Below are positions 16,545 through 24,547 of a DNA stretch of 34,035 nt, in pieces. Position numbers and translations under genes: made by a program. The notes under the pieces are model-generated. The model saw nothing but the letters and a program-made list of their open reading frames with translations, did no database searches and had not been told where the DNA came from. Position 1 is the stretch's first letter. The number at the start of each line of letters is the position of its first letter. The stretch covers positions 1 through 34,035 of the forward strand of contig CAZQNT010000008.1 in assembly GCA_964595075.1 (NCBI GenBank). The letters are read 5' to 3'. The DNA is from JAHJFW01 sp964595075. Lineage in GTDB: Bacteria > Patescibacteriota > Patescibacteriia > 2-12-FULL-60-25.

Positions 16545-18142
16545 TTGATGGAGCGTTGTATTGTTCTCAAAACATTTTGCTTCAAAATCGCCGTCGCGCA
16601 GAGTACGCCGCCCATAAGCGCGCCCGCTATTCCCGCAGTCATAACGTCTTGGCCGGTGAGAAATAGATTTTTTATCGGAGTTCGCGGTTTCAAGAAATTT
16701 TGGCGGAAGCGTTTCGGCGAATGCGCGATGCCGTAGATTTCACCGCGCGCATGGTTGGAAAAATGTTTGGTTGAAAGGGGAGTGGAAATGTCAAAATACT
16801 CCACCCTTCCTTTGAGTTGCGGCTCGACGCGATACAGCTCTTCCAACATTTGTTCGCCAACGCATTGCTTGAGTTTCTCATAATCGTCTCCTCGATTTTT
16901 CCATCTCGTATTTTCCCATTTTGAAAACCAGTCATAGGGCACGATTATCACGATCTCGGCCGTTGATTTGTTCGGATGTGTTTTTGCCCAATCAGGATCT
17001 TTTGCCGCAGGAAAAGATATGTATGACACCGGCAATTCGCAGTTTATGTCTTTATATCTTTTCTGATTAATCTCGTGATCGTATTCAGCCGGAAAAACCC
17101 AATAATTACAGCGCGGCAACTTCAGTTCTTCCGCAGATCCATTAAGTCCTAAATACATTCCGATGTGCGCGGCTGCGGGCTCAAGGTTTTTTAACATCCT
17201 ATCGAATCCGTATTGCTTGATGATAGTCGGCGGCAATAATAGCGTAAAAGTATTGCGAACTCCGGCATCACTTATCACGTTGCCGGCGAATATCTTTTTT
17301 CCGTCCGCCATCTCTACGCCGATCGCTTGATTATCCTTCACGATAATTTGTTTGACGTCGACGCTGAACACAGCCGAGCCGCCGCTCTTTTCAATAACAG
17401 GAACGACTGTACGCGCGATGCTTCCGGCTCCGCCAACAGGATATCCGGCGCCTTCCATGTAGTGATTAGCCAGCAAAGCGTGCATATAAAAACTGCTTTG
17501 CGATGGCGGTAATCCGTAATCGCCGTACTGCGCGGTTAGAACGCCTATCAGCTTTTCGTTGTCAGTCAAAGTACGCAGGACGGAAAGCGTGGTTTTATCC
17601 GAGTATTTAAGCACCCCGCGGCGCAAAAGCGGACCCAATAATTTCGCTAAAAACGCAGGAAGTATTTTTTCCACGAAGTATCCGGTACCTACCTTCTCTA
17701 TTTTTTTTAGCAGTACAAAATAGTCGTCAATTGATTTGTGATCTTTCGCGTCCGGAAAAAACTTCTTGAGAGCCGTCACTAAATTTTTTCGACCGCGTAT
17801 AAAGTGGAACGCCTCGTTCCCAAAAACCGCGCGATCATAGGCGTCGTCAAGCGGCGCCCATTTTAGTTTTTCATCGCTTATGTACCGAAAAGCTTTGTTT
17901 ATCAGAGTTCCATCGATATGAACCTGCCCAACGTAGTGAAGCCCCACGTCCCACGAATAACCCATTCGCTCAAACGTATGAGTATAGCCGCCGATTTTAT
18001 AATGTCTCTCAAGAACCAAAACTTTTTTTCCCGCCTTTGCGAGCATCGCGGCAACCGAAAGTCCGCCGATTCCGGAACCGATAATCAGCGCGTCGTATCG
18101 TTCCTTATCGCCTTTGAATTCTATATATGAACATCCTGTCAT
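16541..18142 (-). CDS. CrtI/RetSat-like FAD oxidoreductase (phytoene desaturase family)
   Basis: This 533-aa flavoenzyme belongs to the carotenoid desaturase/isomerase and retinol saturase superfamily. It has the FAD motif DALIIGSGIGGLSVAAML (18-35), LERHYKIGGYTHTFERMGY, and the C-terminal NLFLTGQDVMTAGIAGALMGG, a hallmark of the RetSat/CrtISO-like branch. Family members reduce, saturate or isomerise polyene chains; the substrate here is unknown. ATG 18142 follows TATAAT (18163-18158) with a 15-nt gap. It overlaps the next oxidoreductase by 4 nt. It is divergent from the HD-domain gene. Confidence 0.88.
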   Translation of the reverse strand: MTGCSYIEFKGDKERYDALIIGSGIGGLSVAAMLAKAGKKVLVLERHYKIGGYTHTFERMGYSWDVGLHYVGQVHIDGTLINKAFRYISDEKLKWAPLDDAYDRAVFGNEAFHFIRGRKNLVTALKKFFPDAKDHKSIDDYFVLLKKIEKVGTGYFVEKILPAFLAKLLGPLLRRGVLKYSDKTTLSVLRTLTDNEKLIGVLTAQYGDYGLPPSQSSFYMHALLANHYMEGAGYPVGGAGSIARTVVPVIEKSGGSAVFSVDVKQIIVKDNQAIGVEMADGKKIFAGNVISDAGVRNTFTLLLPPTIIKQYGFDRMLKNLEPAAAHIGMYLGLNGSAEELKLPRCNYWVFPAEYDHEINQKRYKDINCELPVSYISFPAAKDPDWAKTHPNKSTAEIVIIVPYDWFSKWENTRWKNRGDDYEKLKQCVGEQMLEELYRVEPQLKGRVEYFDISTPLSTKHFSNHARGEIYGIAHSPKRFRQNFLKPRTPIKNLFLTGQDVMTAGIAGALMGGVLCATAILKQNVLRTIQRSIK

Positions 18143-18157
18143 AGTTTGTTTCGCTTC

Positions 18158-18163
18158 ATTATA
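18158..18163 (-). promoter_or_regulatory. -10 box (TATAAT) of the oxidoreductase pair
   Basis: TATAAT on the minus strand ends 15 nt before ATG 18142. The -35 region is weak (TCGCAA at 17 nt). Confidence 0.5.
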
Positions 18164-18248
18164 AGAAAAAGAACGCTCTTTTGCGAGTATTCGTAAATGG
18201 GTGACGTGGAATGTGCTAGAAATGATTTATGTTATCCACAATTTAGTT

Positions 18249-18278
18249 TTGACCTATTAGAAACCGAACGAATAAGAT
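18249..18278 (+). promoter_or_regulatory. Promoter of the HD-domain gene
   Basis: TTGACC (18249-18254) and TAAGAT (18273-18278) are 18 nt apart. They would give a leader of about 65 nt ending in a strong Shine-Dalgarno, GGAAGGAG at 18336-18343, 7 nt before ATG 18351. Confidence 0.6.
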
Positions 18279-18350
18279 CACCTCTGGACGGCATGGTACC
18301 GTTTTCAAAACGTTCCTTACAACTTGTATCTCAGCGGAAGGAGTTCTCCC

Positions 18351-19604
18351 ATGTCTTGCTCTATTCAAACGACGGACGAGCGTGGGAATATCACTCCCCA
18401 CGCCAAGACTCTCGGTTTGGCCGAATCCACTTCGGCGATCGAAGAGCTGTTTCGCGCGACCGCGCTGGAGCTCTTCGAAGGAAGTGCGAAAGATCAGGCG
18501 AGTGCGGCGGAATTTTTCCAGAGGGACGCGAACGCGATCTTCGAAGTGACGCGGTCGTCCACTTTTCGCAGATTGCGGATGATAAACATCATGGCAACGA
18601 AACCTTTCTCGTTCGCCGCCGGGAATCGTTCGCTTTCAGTCCAACTTCCGGGTTGTTCGGCGCAACTGTGCGCCCGCTTCCCGGCTGGTCTTACCAGAGA
18701 TCTTCATTCGCTGACGGTTGCAGCGCACGCGATCGTCCTCGGCGTGAAAGTCGGATGTTCGGAGGAAGATTTGCTCCGGCTCGCGCTTGCGGCGCTTTGT
18801 CACGACTTGGGTCATCCGGCTCTCGGCCACGACACTGACGATCTGCTCGTGGAACTCGGCAGGCGGTCGCACGAAGCAAGGGGCATTGAGCTTATACTGC
18901 GTGATTCGCAGCTCGAAACGGTCTTCCGTTTTTGCGGCGTTGAGCCCCGCGAGATCTCGGAGATCGTACAGGAGAAATCGCGCCTCGGTCGAATCCTGTC
19001 GCTCGCCGATACGCTCGGCTACCTCCGGCTTGATACGCGCGCGATGCGGATTCCGCTGGAAGACGATTTTGGCAGCGAAATTGTCAGCGCGTTTCTCGGT
19101 ACGACCGACGACGCACTGATAGTCAGCGACACCCGTCCGTTCGAACGACTCATGGCAGTGCGCGCGGCCATGTACTCTCAGGTTTACTTTCAGGAGACGG
19201 CTTCTGTGGTCAAGGCGTTCTTTCGTCAGACAGCGAAGGCGCTGCTCGAGCTCGGCCTTCTGACATACGACGAACTGGAGTCCGGCGTGGATGCGTCGTT
19301 ATTGAAAAGGATGACGCGCCTCGTCGAAAAGGGATCTTTCGAGATTCCTATGTTGAACGACGCGTGGAAGGTGGTGTTGGACGTACGCTCGCTCGAGCGT
19401 TTCTGGAAACGCCGTGTATCCTCCGAATGCTCGGCGCGCACATCGCTCGACCAAGGGCGAATCGTGATTCCGCGAGCGGATTGCGCAAAGAAGCGACTAA
19501 TTCTCCGTCTGCACCACGCGGGTGGCGAACAGGTTACGATCCGCGCCACTCAACCGGCCCGCGAACTGAAGGAAGGCGACGTCTTCGTTTACACTCGTCG
19601 CTAA
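18351..19604 (+). CDS. HD-domain hydrolase (dGTPase-like)
   Basis: This 417-aa protein has a metal-dependent HD phosphohydrolase core: TRDLHS (H119), LAALCHDLGHPALGHD (H151, D152, H155, H160) and a later Asp in ILSLADTLGYLRLD. The spacing and the TRxxHS and HDLGHPxxGH patterns resemble dNTP triphosphohydrolases, so a nucleotide substrate is likely, though related HD enzymes act on other phosphates. The last ~90 residues look like a separate β-rich domain. Start at 18351 is fixed by GGAAGGAG 7 nt upstream, in contrast to the leaderless genes around it. The gene also looks GC-richer with different codon use (many CTC, GAG, CGC), suggesting transfer or a distinct expression class. A terminator follows at 19634-19658. 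Confidence 0.85.
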   Translation: MSCSIQTTDERGNITPHAKTLGLAESTSAIEELFRATALELFEGSAKDQASAAEFFQRDANAIFEVTRSSTFRRLRMINIMATKPFSFAAGNRSLSVQLPGCSAQLCARFPAGLTRDLHSLTVAAHAIVLGVKVGCSEEDLLRLALAALCHDLGHPALGHDTDDLLVELGRRSHEARGIELILRDSQLETVFRFCGVEPREISEIVQEKSRLGRILSLADTLGYLRLDTRAMRIPLEDDFGSEIVSAFLGTTDDALIVSDTRPFERLMAVRAAMYSQVYFQETASVVKAFFRQTAKALLELGLLTYDELESGVDASLLKRMTRLVEKGSFEIPMLNDAWKVVLDVRSLERFWKRRVSSECSARTSLDQGRIVIPRADCAKKRLILRLHHAGGEQVTIRATQPARELKEGDVFVYTRR

Positions 19605-19633
19605 AAGCGGGGGAGAGCCCGCCTCACTCAATG

Positions 19634-19658
19634 CCCGACATGAAAATGCCGGGTTTTT
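19634..19658 (+). terminator. Intrinsic terminator of the HD-domain gene
   Basis: CCCGACAT, loop GAAA, ATGCCGGG (one A·C mismatch), then TTTTT. It lies 30 nt after the stop and just upstream of the glycosyltransferase. Confidence 0.85.
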
Positions 19659-19669
19659 CATAGTCATGT

Positions 19670-19675
19670 TATCAT
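19670..19675 (+). promoter_or_regulatory. -10 box (TATCAT) of the glycosyltransferase gene, leaderless arrangement
   Basis: TATCAT ends 7 nt before ATG 19683. No good -35 box is seen; that region is occupied by the upstream terminator. Confidence 0.4.
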
Positions 19676-19682
19676 TCGTCGG

Positions 19683-20390
19683 ATGTCTTTTCAGTATTCA
19701 ATAATCATCCCGGCTTATAACGAGGAGCGGACGATAGAGCGCGCAATTCGCGAAACTATTAGTGTTTTTGAAGAATTATCCAAACCGTACGAGATCATCG
19801 TTGTAGATGATGGCTCGAGCGATAAAACCGCGGGAATCGCGCAACGTCTCGCTGAATCTAACGCGTCGTTAATTCTCGTACGTCTTTCTAAAAACCAAGG
19901 CAAAGGCGCGGCTGTCAGAGTAGGCGTAGAACGTTCCACCGGAGAGGTTATTCTGTTTTTTGACGCGGATCTCGCGACCCATCCGGCGGAATTCAAAAAA
20001 TTTATTCCAGCGCTAGACGAAAATGACATCGTAATAGGTTCGCGCACGGCACGAGGTTCCGTTATAGCTAAAAGACAGCCGCTATACCGCGTCTTATTAG
20101 GAAAGCTATTTAATAAAATTGCGGTGCGTTGGTATCTCGGTCTTCCGTTTAACGACACGCAGTGCGGGTTTAAGGCGTTTCATAAAAAAACAAAATATCT
20201 TTTTCGAGATCTCAAATCCAACGGTTGGGCATTCGACGCGGAGCTTTTAGTCCGCGCCAGACAAGAAAATCTCCGCATCGCCGAAATCCCCGTCGAGTGG
20301 CGTCACGGCCGCGAAAGCAGAGTGCGTTTGCGGGACGTTATTCAAATAGTGAGAGAAATTTATCGTACGCGAAAAACGATCAGCGATTAA
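19683..20390 (+). CDS. Family 2 glycosyltransferase (dolichyl/polyprenyl-phosphate glucosyltransferase type)
   Basis: This 235-aa GT-A enzyme probably moves a sugar from a nucleotide sugar to a polyprenyl phosphate or cell-envelope glycan. It has SIIIPAYNEERTI, VVDDGSSD (40-47), KNQGKGAAVRVG and the metal-binding DAD in FFDADLATHP (94-96). NDTQCGFKAF and EIPVEWRHGRESRVR are typical of the DPG/Alg5-like branch. No C-terminal membrane helices are present, so it is peripheral. ATG 19683 is 7 nt after a TATCAT -10 box. It ends 11 nt inside the convergent small membrane gene. Confidence 0.92.
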   Translation: MSFQYSIIIPAYNEERTIERAIRETISVFEELSKPYEIIVVDDGSSDKTAGIAQRLAESNASLILVRLSKNQGKGAAVRVGVERSTGEVILFFDADLATHPAEFKKFIPALDENDIVIGSRTARGSVIAKRQPLYRVLLGKLFNKIAVRWYLGLPFNDTQCGFKAFHKKTKYLFRDLKSNGWAFDAELLVRARQENLRIAEIPVEWRHGRESRVRLRDVIQIVREIYRTRKTISD

Positions 20391-20694
20391 AAATGATTAG
20401 TGAGATAAATGCCGTGAGAGTGACGACTGCCAAAAAAGCCAATGTAGCGATGAGCAGGGCAATAGCTTCTTTTTTCTTGCCATCCATATACCAGAGAATC
20501 GGCCTTCCGAAAACCAGCGATCCTGTTATTGAGGCGGAAATAACGAATAAAAGTAACATTGCCATGGGCAGAAATACCGTGGCTTTCTCGTCGATCGTCT
20601 TTGGCGCATAAAAAATTAATGATACTACGGTCGCGATGTAGGCTGTAGTTCCAAACGCGTTGAGAGCGGCGATTTTTAGGACTTTATTATTCAT
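20380..20694 (-). CDS. Small three-helix membrane protein, unknown function
   Basis: This 104-aa protein has three predicted membrane helices (about 10-29, 40-66 and 78-102) with a short basic loop DGKKKEA before the last. I do not recognise a family. A TATACT -10 box ends 9-10 nt before ATG 20694, so it has its own near-leaderless promoter. It overlaps the convergent glycosyltransferase end by 11 nt. Confidence 0.75.
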   Translation of the reverse strand: MNNKVLKIAALNAFGTTAYIATVVSLIFYAPKTIDEKATVFLPMAMLLLFVISASITGSLVFGRPILWYMDGKKKEAIALLIATLAFLAVVTLTAFISLIIFNR

Positions 20695-20742
20695 AATACC
20701 TCAAGTATAGCAAGGTTTCAGTTATTTGGTTTCGGCTCTAGA

Positions 20743-21381
20743 TTAGCGCGTCGGCAATGGGGTTGGAAGTCCGCCGAGACGTTGTTTTATCAGATTTAGA
20801 ACCGCTTCGTATTCCGTTGGATTTTCAAGATAATGTATGTCTTCTGTAGGAATTGTCAGGATTGGCGCAAGAGTGAACTCGCGCGACCAGTCTTCATATA
20901 AGTCATTCAGATTTTCCAGATAAGCCGCGTCGATCGTCCGTTCATAGTCTCGTCCTCGTTTTTTAATTCGCTCCACAAGTGACGGGACAGAGGCTCGAAG
21001 ATAGATCACCAGGTCTGGTGGACGAAGCAGGCGAGCCGCAGTGTGATAAATTTCTTGATACGTGTCCCAATCACGCGCAGAAATATATCCGAGTTTAAAT
21101 AAATTTCGAGCGAAAATTTCGGCATTTTCGTACAGACTTCTATCTTGAACCAGCACTCCTTCATCGGCAAGTATGACTGAATGGTCTTTCAGACGGCGAC
21201 CAAGGAAATACATTTGCGAATGAAACGCCCATTGTTTCATGTCCTGATAAAAATCCGACAAATACGGATTCTCGGTCGTAGGTTCAAAATAAGGTTTTCC
21301 TCCCAAAGTTTGCGCCAAAAGCCGAGTGAATGTCGATTTCCCCACGCCAACATTTCCGGCGATAGCAATGAATAACTGCAT
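20743..21381 (-). CDS. Deoxynucleoside kinase
   Basis: This 212-aa kinase phosphorylates deoxynucleosides for dNTP salvage. It has a P-loop GNVGVGKST (9-17), the substrate-site Glu in YFEPTTENPYL, the ERS-like motif here read as QDRSLYENAEIF, and a C-terminal lid segment with RIKKRGRDYER. The fold belongs to the dNK/dGK/dCK family. ATG 21381 is used because a TACATT -10 box ends 6 nt upstream with TTCGCA 17 nt before it; a GTG at 21399 would lie in the promoter. It fits nucleotide-salvaging Patescibacteria. The preferred base is not clear. Confidence 0.93.
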   Translation of the reverse strand: MQLFIAIAGNVGVGKSTFTRLLAQTLGGKPYFEPTTENPYLSDFYQDMKQWAFHSQMYFLGRRLKDHSVILADEGVLVQDRSLYENAEIFARNLFKLGYISARDWDTYQEIYHTAARLLRPPDLVIYLRASVPSLVERIKKRGRDYERTIDAAYLENLNDLYEDWSREFTLAPILTIPTEDIHYLENPTEYEAVLNLIKQRLGGLPTPLPTR

Positions 21382-21387
21382 GAAATA

Positions 21388-21416
21388 AATGTACTCCACG
21401 CGTTTGCGGATGCGAA
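21388..21416 (-). promoter_or_regulatory. Promoter of deoxynucleoside kinase, leaderless arrangement
   Basis: TTCGCA (21416-21411), 17-nt spacer and TACATT (21393-21388) on the minus strand end 6 nt before ATG 21381. Confidence 0.5.
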
Positions 21417-21473
21417 GAGGTGTGAAACCGCATTGCTCAAAGTACGACCGACCTCTAACATATCAATAATATT

Positions 21474-22337
21474 ATGCCACGTCGGAAAAAAGACACTTCA
21501 AGTTCAAAATTCATCGTAATATTCGAAGACCATCCCGTGCGTCGGGTGTGGGTTGAGAAGGATGAGAAGTGGTATTTTGCAATAATTGACATCATTCGCG
21601 TTTTGACTCAAAGCACGAATCCCCAGGTTTATTGGCGTGTTTTGAAAAAACGGCTACTGGAAGAAGGATCGAACGAAACCGTTACAAATTGTAACGGTTT
21701 GAAAATGGTTGCTCCTGATGGAAAAAAAAGACTGACTGATACAGCTGACACAGAGACGGTTCTTCGAATTATCCAATCAATACCATCACAGAAAGCGGAG
21801 CCATTCAAGTTGTGGCTCGCTAAAGTCGGCTACGAACGTTTACAGGAAACTGTTGATCCGGAACTTGGTATAAATCGAGCGCGTAAAAATTGGCAGATGC
21901 TTGGGAGATCCGAAAAATGGATTGAAGGTCGTATGCGCGGTCAAGAAGTTCGTAATAAGCTAACGGATTATTGGAGCGGTCATGGCGTGAAAGAAGGTAT
22001 CGAATTCGCCAAGCTAACAAACGTTATTCATACTGAATGGTCAGGTATTACTGTTAACCAACATAAGCGATTCAAAGGATTGAAGCGTGAGAATCTGCGC
22101 GACAACATGACCGATGCCGAGTTGATTTTTACTGCGCTCGCTGAATTATCGACTACGAAGATCGCCAAAGTAGAAAACGCAGATGGATATAAGCCGAACG
22201 AAGTAGCGGCAAAGAAAGGCGGCTTAATAGCCCGAGGCGCGCGTGTTCAGCTTGAAAAACAGATTGGTGAGCGTGTAGTAAGTTCTGAGAGCTTCATAGT
22301 TGAAGGTGAGCTGAAGAAACGCAAGAGGCTAAAGTGA
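21474..22337 (+). CDS. BRO family protein (Bro-N antirepressor / DinD-like)
   Basis: This 287-aa protein has an N-terminal Bro-N domain (about 12-115): HPVRRVWVEKDEKWYFAIID, then VYWRVLKKRL and LKMVAPDGKKRLTDTADTE. A middle part, WLAKVGYERLQETVDPEL, is typical of BRO and DinD-like proteins, and the C-terminus ends QIGERVVSSESF and a basic tail. Such proteins are DNA-binding antirepressors of phage origin or DNA-damage-linked proteins; in CPR genomes they occur in multiple copies with unknown role. ATG 21474 follows an AT-rich stretch. A degraded copy of a different BRO gene lies on the other strand at 22988-23611. Confidence 0.88.
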   Translation: MPRRKKDTSSSKFIVIFEDHPVRRVWVEKDEKWYFAIIDIIRVLTQSTNPQVYWRVLKKRLLEEGSNETVTNCNGLKMVAPDGKKRLTDTADTETVLRIIQSIPSQKAEPFKLWLAKVGYERLQETVDPELGINRARKNWQMLGRSEKWIEGRMRGQEVRNKLTDYWSGHGVKEGIEFAKLTNVIHTEWSGITVNQHKRFKGLKRENLRDNMTDAELIFTALAELSTTKIAKVENADGYKPNEVAAKKGGLIARGARVQLEKQIGERVVSSESFIVEGELKKRKRLK

Positions 22338-22398
22338 TAAAAATAATTTGGCAAGCCGTCGGTTTTATTATAAGGTCGCATTCTACAAGGAGTGTGTC

Positions 22399-22911
22399 AT
22401 GGATGAGCCGAAGAAAATTCATGTGACTTGGGAAGAGTACTTTGGACTGTTAGGCAAGCTCATGAGGTGTATTCGATCCTCGGGTTTCGCTCCACAGCAG
22501 ATCGTTTGCGTGGCTCGAGGCGGTCTGATCCCTGGGGAGATCGCTTCGCGGACTTTCCATGCGCCGCTGGCCGTGATGTCAGTGGCAAGTTACCCGGACC
22601 AGAAGACGCAACAGGAAGAGATGAAGTTCAGCCGTGATCTGACTTCAGCCAAGCCGCTACGGCGCGAAAAGGTTTTGGTGGTGGATGATCTCACCGAAAC
22701 CGGAAAAACGCTTATTGAAACCGTGAAGTGGCTTTGCTGGTGGTACACGATCGAACCCGACCAAGTGAAGGCGGCTACTGTTTGGCACAAGAGTTGGTCC
22801 GCGTTCGTTCCTGATTTCTACGCCGAACTGATCGCGGAAGATTCGGTCACCGGCGCGCGGCCATGGATCGTCCAGCCGCAGGAACAATTCTGCAAGTCTC
22901 TTGAGTCTTAG
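22399..22911 (+). CDS. Phosphoribosyltransferase-domain protein
   Basis: This 170-aa protein has the PRPP-binding loop VLVVDDLTETGKT (92-104) and an early ARGGLIPGEIAS (39-50), which together define type I phosphoribosyltransferases, most like xanthine/hypoxanthine-type purine salvage enzymes. The base is not clear. ATG 22399 has a good Shine-Dalgarno AAGGAG 6 nt upstream, unlike most neighbours, and the gene looks GC-richer, like the HD-domain gene. It may pair functionally with the deoxynucleoside kinase in nucleotide salvage. A longer frame back to 22348 would run through the promoter area and is not favoured. Confidence 0.88.
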   Translation: MDEPKKIHVTWEEYFGLLGKLMRCIRSSGFAPQQIVCVARGGLIPGEIASRTFHAPLAVMSVASYPDQKTQQEEMKFSRDLTSAKPLRREKVLVVDDLTETGKTLIETVKWLCWWYTIEPDQVKAATVWHKSWSAFVPDFYAELIAEDSVTGARPWIVQPQEQFCKSLES

Positions 22912-22946
22912 GCATCTTTAGAGGAGATGTCCGGGGCTCTTTTTTT
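22911..22946 (+). terminator. Possible terminator of the phosphoribosyltransferase gene
   Basis: GGCATCT/AGATGTC stem (one G·U) with loop TTAGAGG, followed after eight bases by seven T. The spacing before the T run is unusual. Confidence 0.4.
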
Positions 22947-22987
22947 ATGAGCTTCTTGTTTTGTTGCTTCTTCAAATAATTCTTCTT

Positions 22988-23611
22988 CTACCCCACCGAT
23001 CGTCCAAGTTGCTTTTCAAGTTCCTTTCTTGCTACGGCGGCGACATTCCCGCCGGTTCGAGCGTCGTCCGCGAGCTCGGATAGACCCTTTGAATTCTTGG
23101 TTGTGTGGAGTTCGGTTGTAGAACGTTCGCCGAGCATGGTGAAGATGAGCTCGAAATCGTCCATGTGATCGCGCAGATTTTCTCCGCATTTCAATCCATT
23201 CGTCGCTATATCCTTTTAGCTTGTACAGCATCCGCGTCCGTTTAGTCGCCAGCTCTGGATTCTCAATCTCCTGTACGCGCTCATATCCCACCTTGGCGAG
23301 CCATCGCTTAAACGGTTCAGCTTTGGGAGAGGGGATTGATTGTATGATGCGAAAGATATCTTCGGTATTAGCACAGTCTGTTTCGCGCATTTTGCCGTCT
23401 GGAGCTAGCAGTTTCAACTGTCGACAAAATGTCGACAGTTCAACACCAGCCTCGTCTTTGACTCTGATTTTCATTTTGAACCAATAATCGCGCGCGTTAA
23501 CACTATCGGTAAGCGACTCAACCACATCAACTACCGAAAACCACCACTCGTTTCCATATAGTGTTTTTCTGATTTTTTCCCTTTGAACAAGGCGATTTGA
23601 GTGGTTTGCAT
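22988..23611 (-). pseudogene. Decayed BRO family gene (frameshifts and internal deletion)
   Basis: The minus strand holds pieces of a second BRO protein in different frames. ATG 23611 gives MQTTQIALFKGKK, then a one-base loss in an A run shifts the frame into IRKTLYGNEWWFSVVD, the rest of Bro-N and WLAKVGYERVQEIENPEL. At about 23195 the text jumps from DEWIEM to CGENLRDHMDDFELIF in another frame, and about 50 residues that the intact neighbour has are missing. The tail ends GRSVG at 22988. A short Glu-rich frame continues past that stop to 22908 and may be the old C-terminus. The gene is clearly inactive, unless the A-run change is a sequencing error, which would not explain the deletion. Confidence 0.85.
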
Positions 23612-23693
23612 AATATGTCAATCTTTGTAACTTGATTACTTTAACATACGTTCTATTTTTGTTCTAGCGCGCAAAGAAATCCAGATTGTGGAT

Positions 23694-23720
23694 AAAAAGA
23701 CCACGGCTTTTTCCGCCGTG
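23694..23720 (-). terminator. Intrinsic terminator of the pyroglutamyl-peptidase-like gene
   Basis: On the minus strand CACGGC, loop GGAAAAA, GCCGTG, then GTCTTTTT. It lies about 30 nt after the stop codon. Confidence 0.85.
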
Positions 23721-23751
23721 ATTTCTTCTTTGTAGGCGCTTTTGGAAGAAA

Positions 23752-24222
23752 TTAGAATTCTCGTCTGTTCTGTATCGCATCCAGACTACGTTCTACAAAT
23801 TTTGTCGCTTGATCAAGATTGAACGTCTTCGGAATGTGGATGAAAGCAAATTTCGCGCGGCGGCCATGGAGGATATCAAGTATCTTCATCATGGAGAAAT
23901 TGCAGACGTAGTCACCCGCGTCATACGAGATTCTGGAGATGGCATCCGGACGGAGTCTAAAACTGACGCGCCGCACGCGCTTACCATGTCCGTGAGCAGT
24001 ACGCTCGATGCGAATTTTGTGCCCTCGGTTACATTGCCCGATACCGAGTATGACATCTGGTCGTACGTGCTTTACGGTACTGGTATAGAGCAACCGATTG
24101 GATATGACGGGAAAAATGAACTTTATGAGGCCGTGCCGCGACCGGATGCTCTTGACAATGCGCTCGGAGATGTTCCATGCATCACCTCCAAACGGTTTGA
24201 ATCCGTACAACAGGATTTTCAT
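23752..24222 (-). CDS. Compact pyroglutamyl-peptidase I-like protein (peptidase C15)
   Basis: This 156-aa protein resembles pyrrolidone-carboxylate peptidase, which removes N-terminal pyroglutamate. It keeps GFKPFGG near the N-terminus, PDVILGIGQCNRGHKIRIER with the catalytic Glu (E73), DAGDYVCNF with the catalytic Cys (C107), and FIHIP with the catalytic His (H129). The family is usually about 210 aa, so about 55 residues of loops and C-terminus are missing while the triad is intact. ATG 24222 lies 8 nt after a TATACT -10 box, giving a leaderless mRNA. A terminator follows. It may cleave a different substrate than the full-length enzymes. Confidence 0.82.
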   Translation of the reverse strand: MKILLYGFKPFGGDAWNISERIVKSIRSRHGLIKFIFPVISNRLLYTSTVKHVRPDVILGIGQCNRGHKIRIERTAHGHGKRVRRVSFRLRPDAISRISYDAGDYVCNFSMMKILDILHGRRAKFAFIHIPKTFNLDQATKFVERSLDAIQNRREF

Positions 24223-24230
24223 ACGGAATG

Positions 24231-24236
24231 AGTATA
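24231..24236 (-). promoter_or_regulatory. -10 box (TATACT) of the peptidase gene, leaderless arrangement
   Basis: TATACT on the minus strand ends 8 nt before ATG 24222. The -35 region is weak. Confidence 0.55.
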
Positions 24237-24346
24237 TCAGTTTTGGACGAAATAAGCGGCGTCATCACGTAGCTATTTTTTTGGATTTTTTGTGGAATAC
24301 AGACAGTATAGCAGATCAAACACTTTATTCTTATTGCGCTTATAAC

Positions 24347-24377
24347 AAAAATCACCGCTTATATTACGGTGATTTTT
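24347..24377 (-). terminator. Terminator of tRNA-Trp
   Basis: On the minus strand AAAAATCACCG, loop TAATATAAG, CGGTGATTTTT form an 11-bp stem ending in a T tract, 2 nt after the tRNA CCA end. Confidence 0.88.
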
Positions 24378-24379
24378 GC

Positions 24380-24453
24380 TGGCAGGGGCTGAGGGAATCG
24401 AACCCCCGACGTTTCTTTTGGAGAGAAACATGATGCCACTTCAACAAGCCCCC
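24380..24453 (-). tRNA. trnW: tRNA-Trp (CCA anticodon), CCA end encoded
   Basis: The minus strand folds as a tRNA. The acceptor is GGGGGCT/AGCCCCT. The anticodon stem TTTCT/AGAAA encloses CTCCAAA, giving anticodon CCA for UGG. The T arm is GGGGG-TTCGATT-CCCTC. G73 and a genomic CCA follow. The D stem is short (TGA/TCA). It has its own promoter and terminator and stands alone. Confidence 0.93.
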
Positions 24454-24474
24454 TTGGTTTTTTTGCACGCGAGG

Positions 24475-24503
24475 AATGTAACAAAAAACGCGACTATGAG
24501 CAA
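24475..24503 (-). promoter_or_regulatory. Promoter of tRNA-Trp
   Basis: On the minus strand TTGCTC (24503-24498), a 17-nt spacer and TACATT (24480-24475) lie about 21 nt before the mature tRNA 5' end. Confidence 0.7.
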
Positions 24504-24547
24504 GGTTTCGAGTAGCTGTCACGGCGTGCTACGATATGCTTGATTTT

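Noticed and set aside
18197..18838. Plus-strand frame of 213 codons overlapping the HD-domain gene start
   Set aside because: It is Arg-rich and in the wrong frame for the HD motifs, which lie in the SD-led frame from 18351.
23809..24231. Plus-strand frame of 140 codons over the peptidase gene
   Set aside because: The minus-strand frame has the C15 triad, a promoter and a terminator. The plus frame has no recognisable motif.
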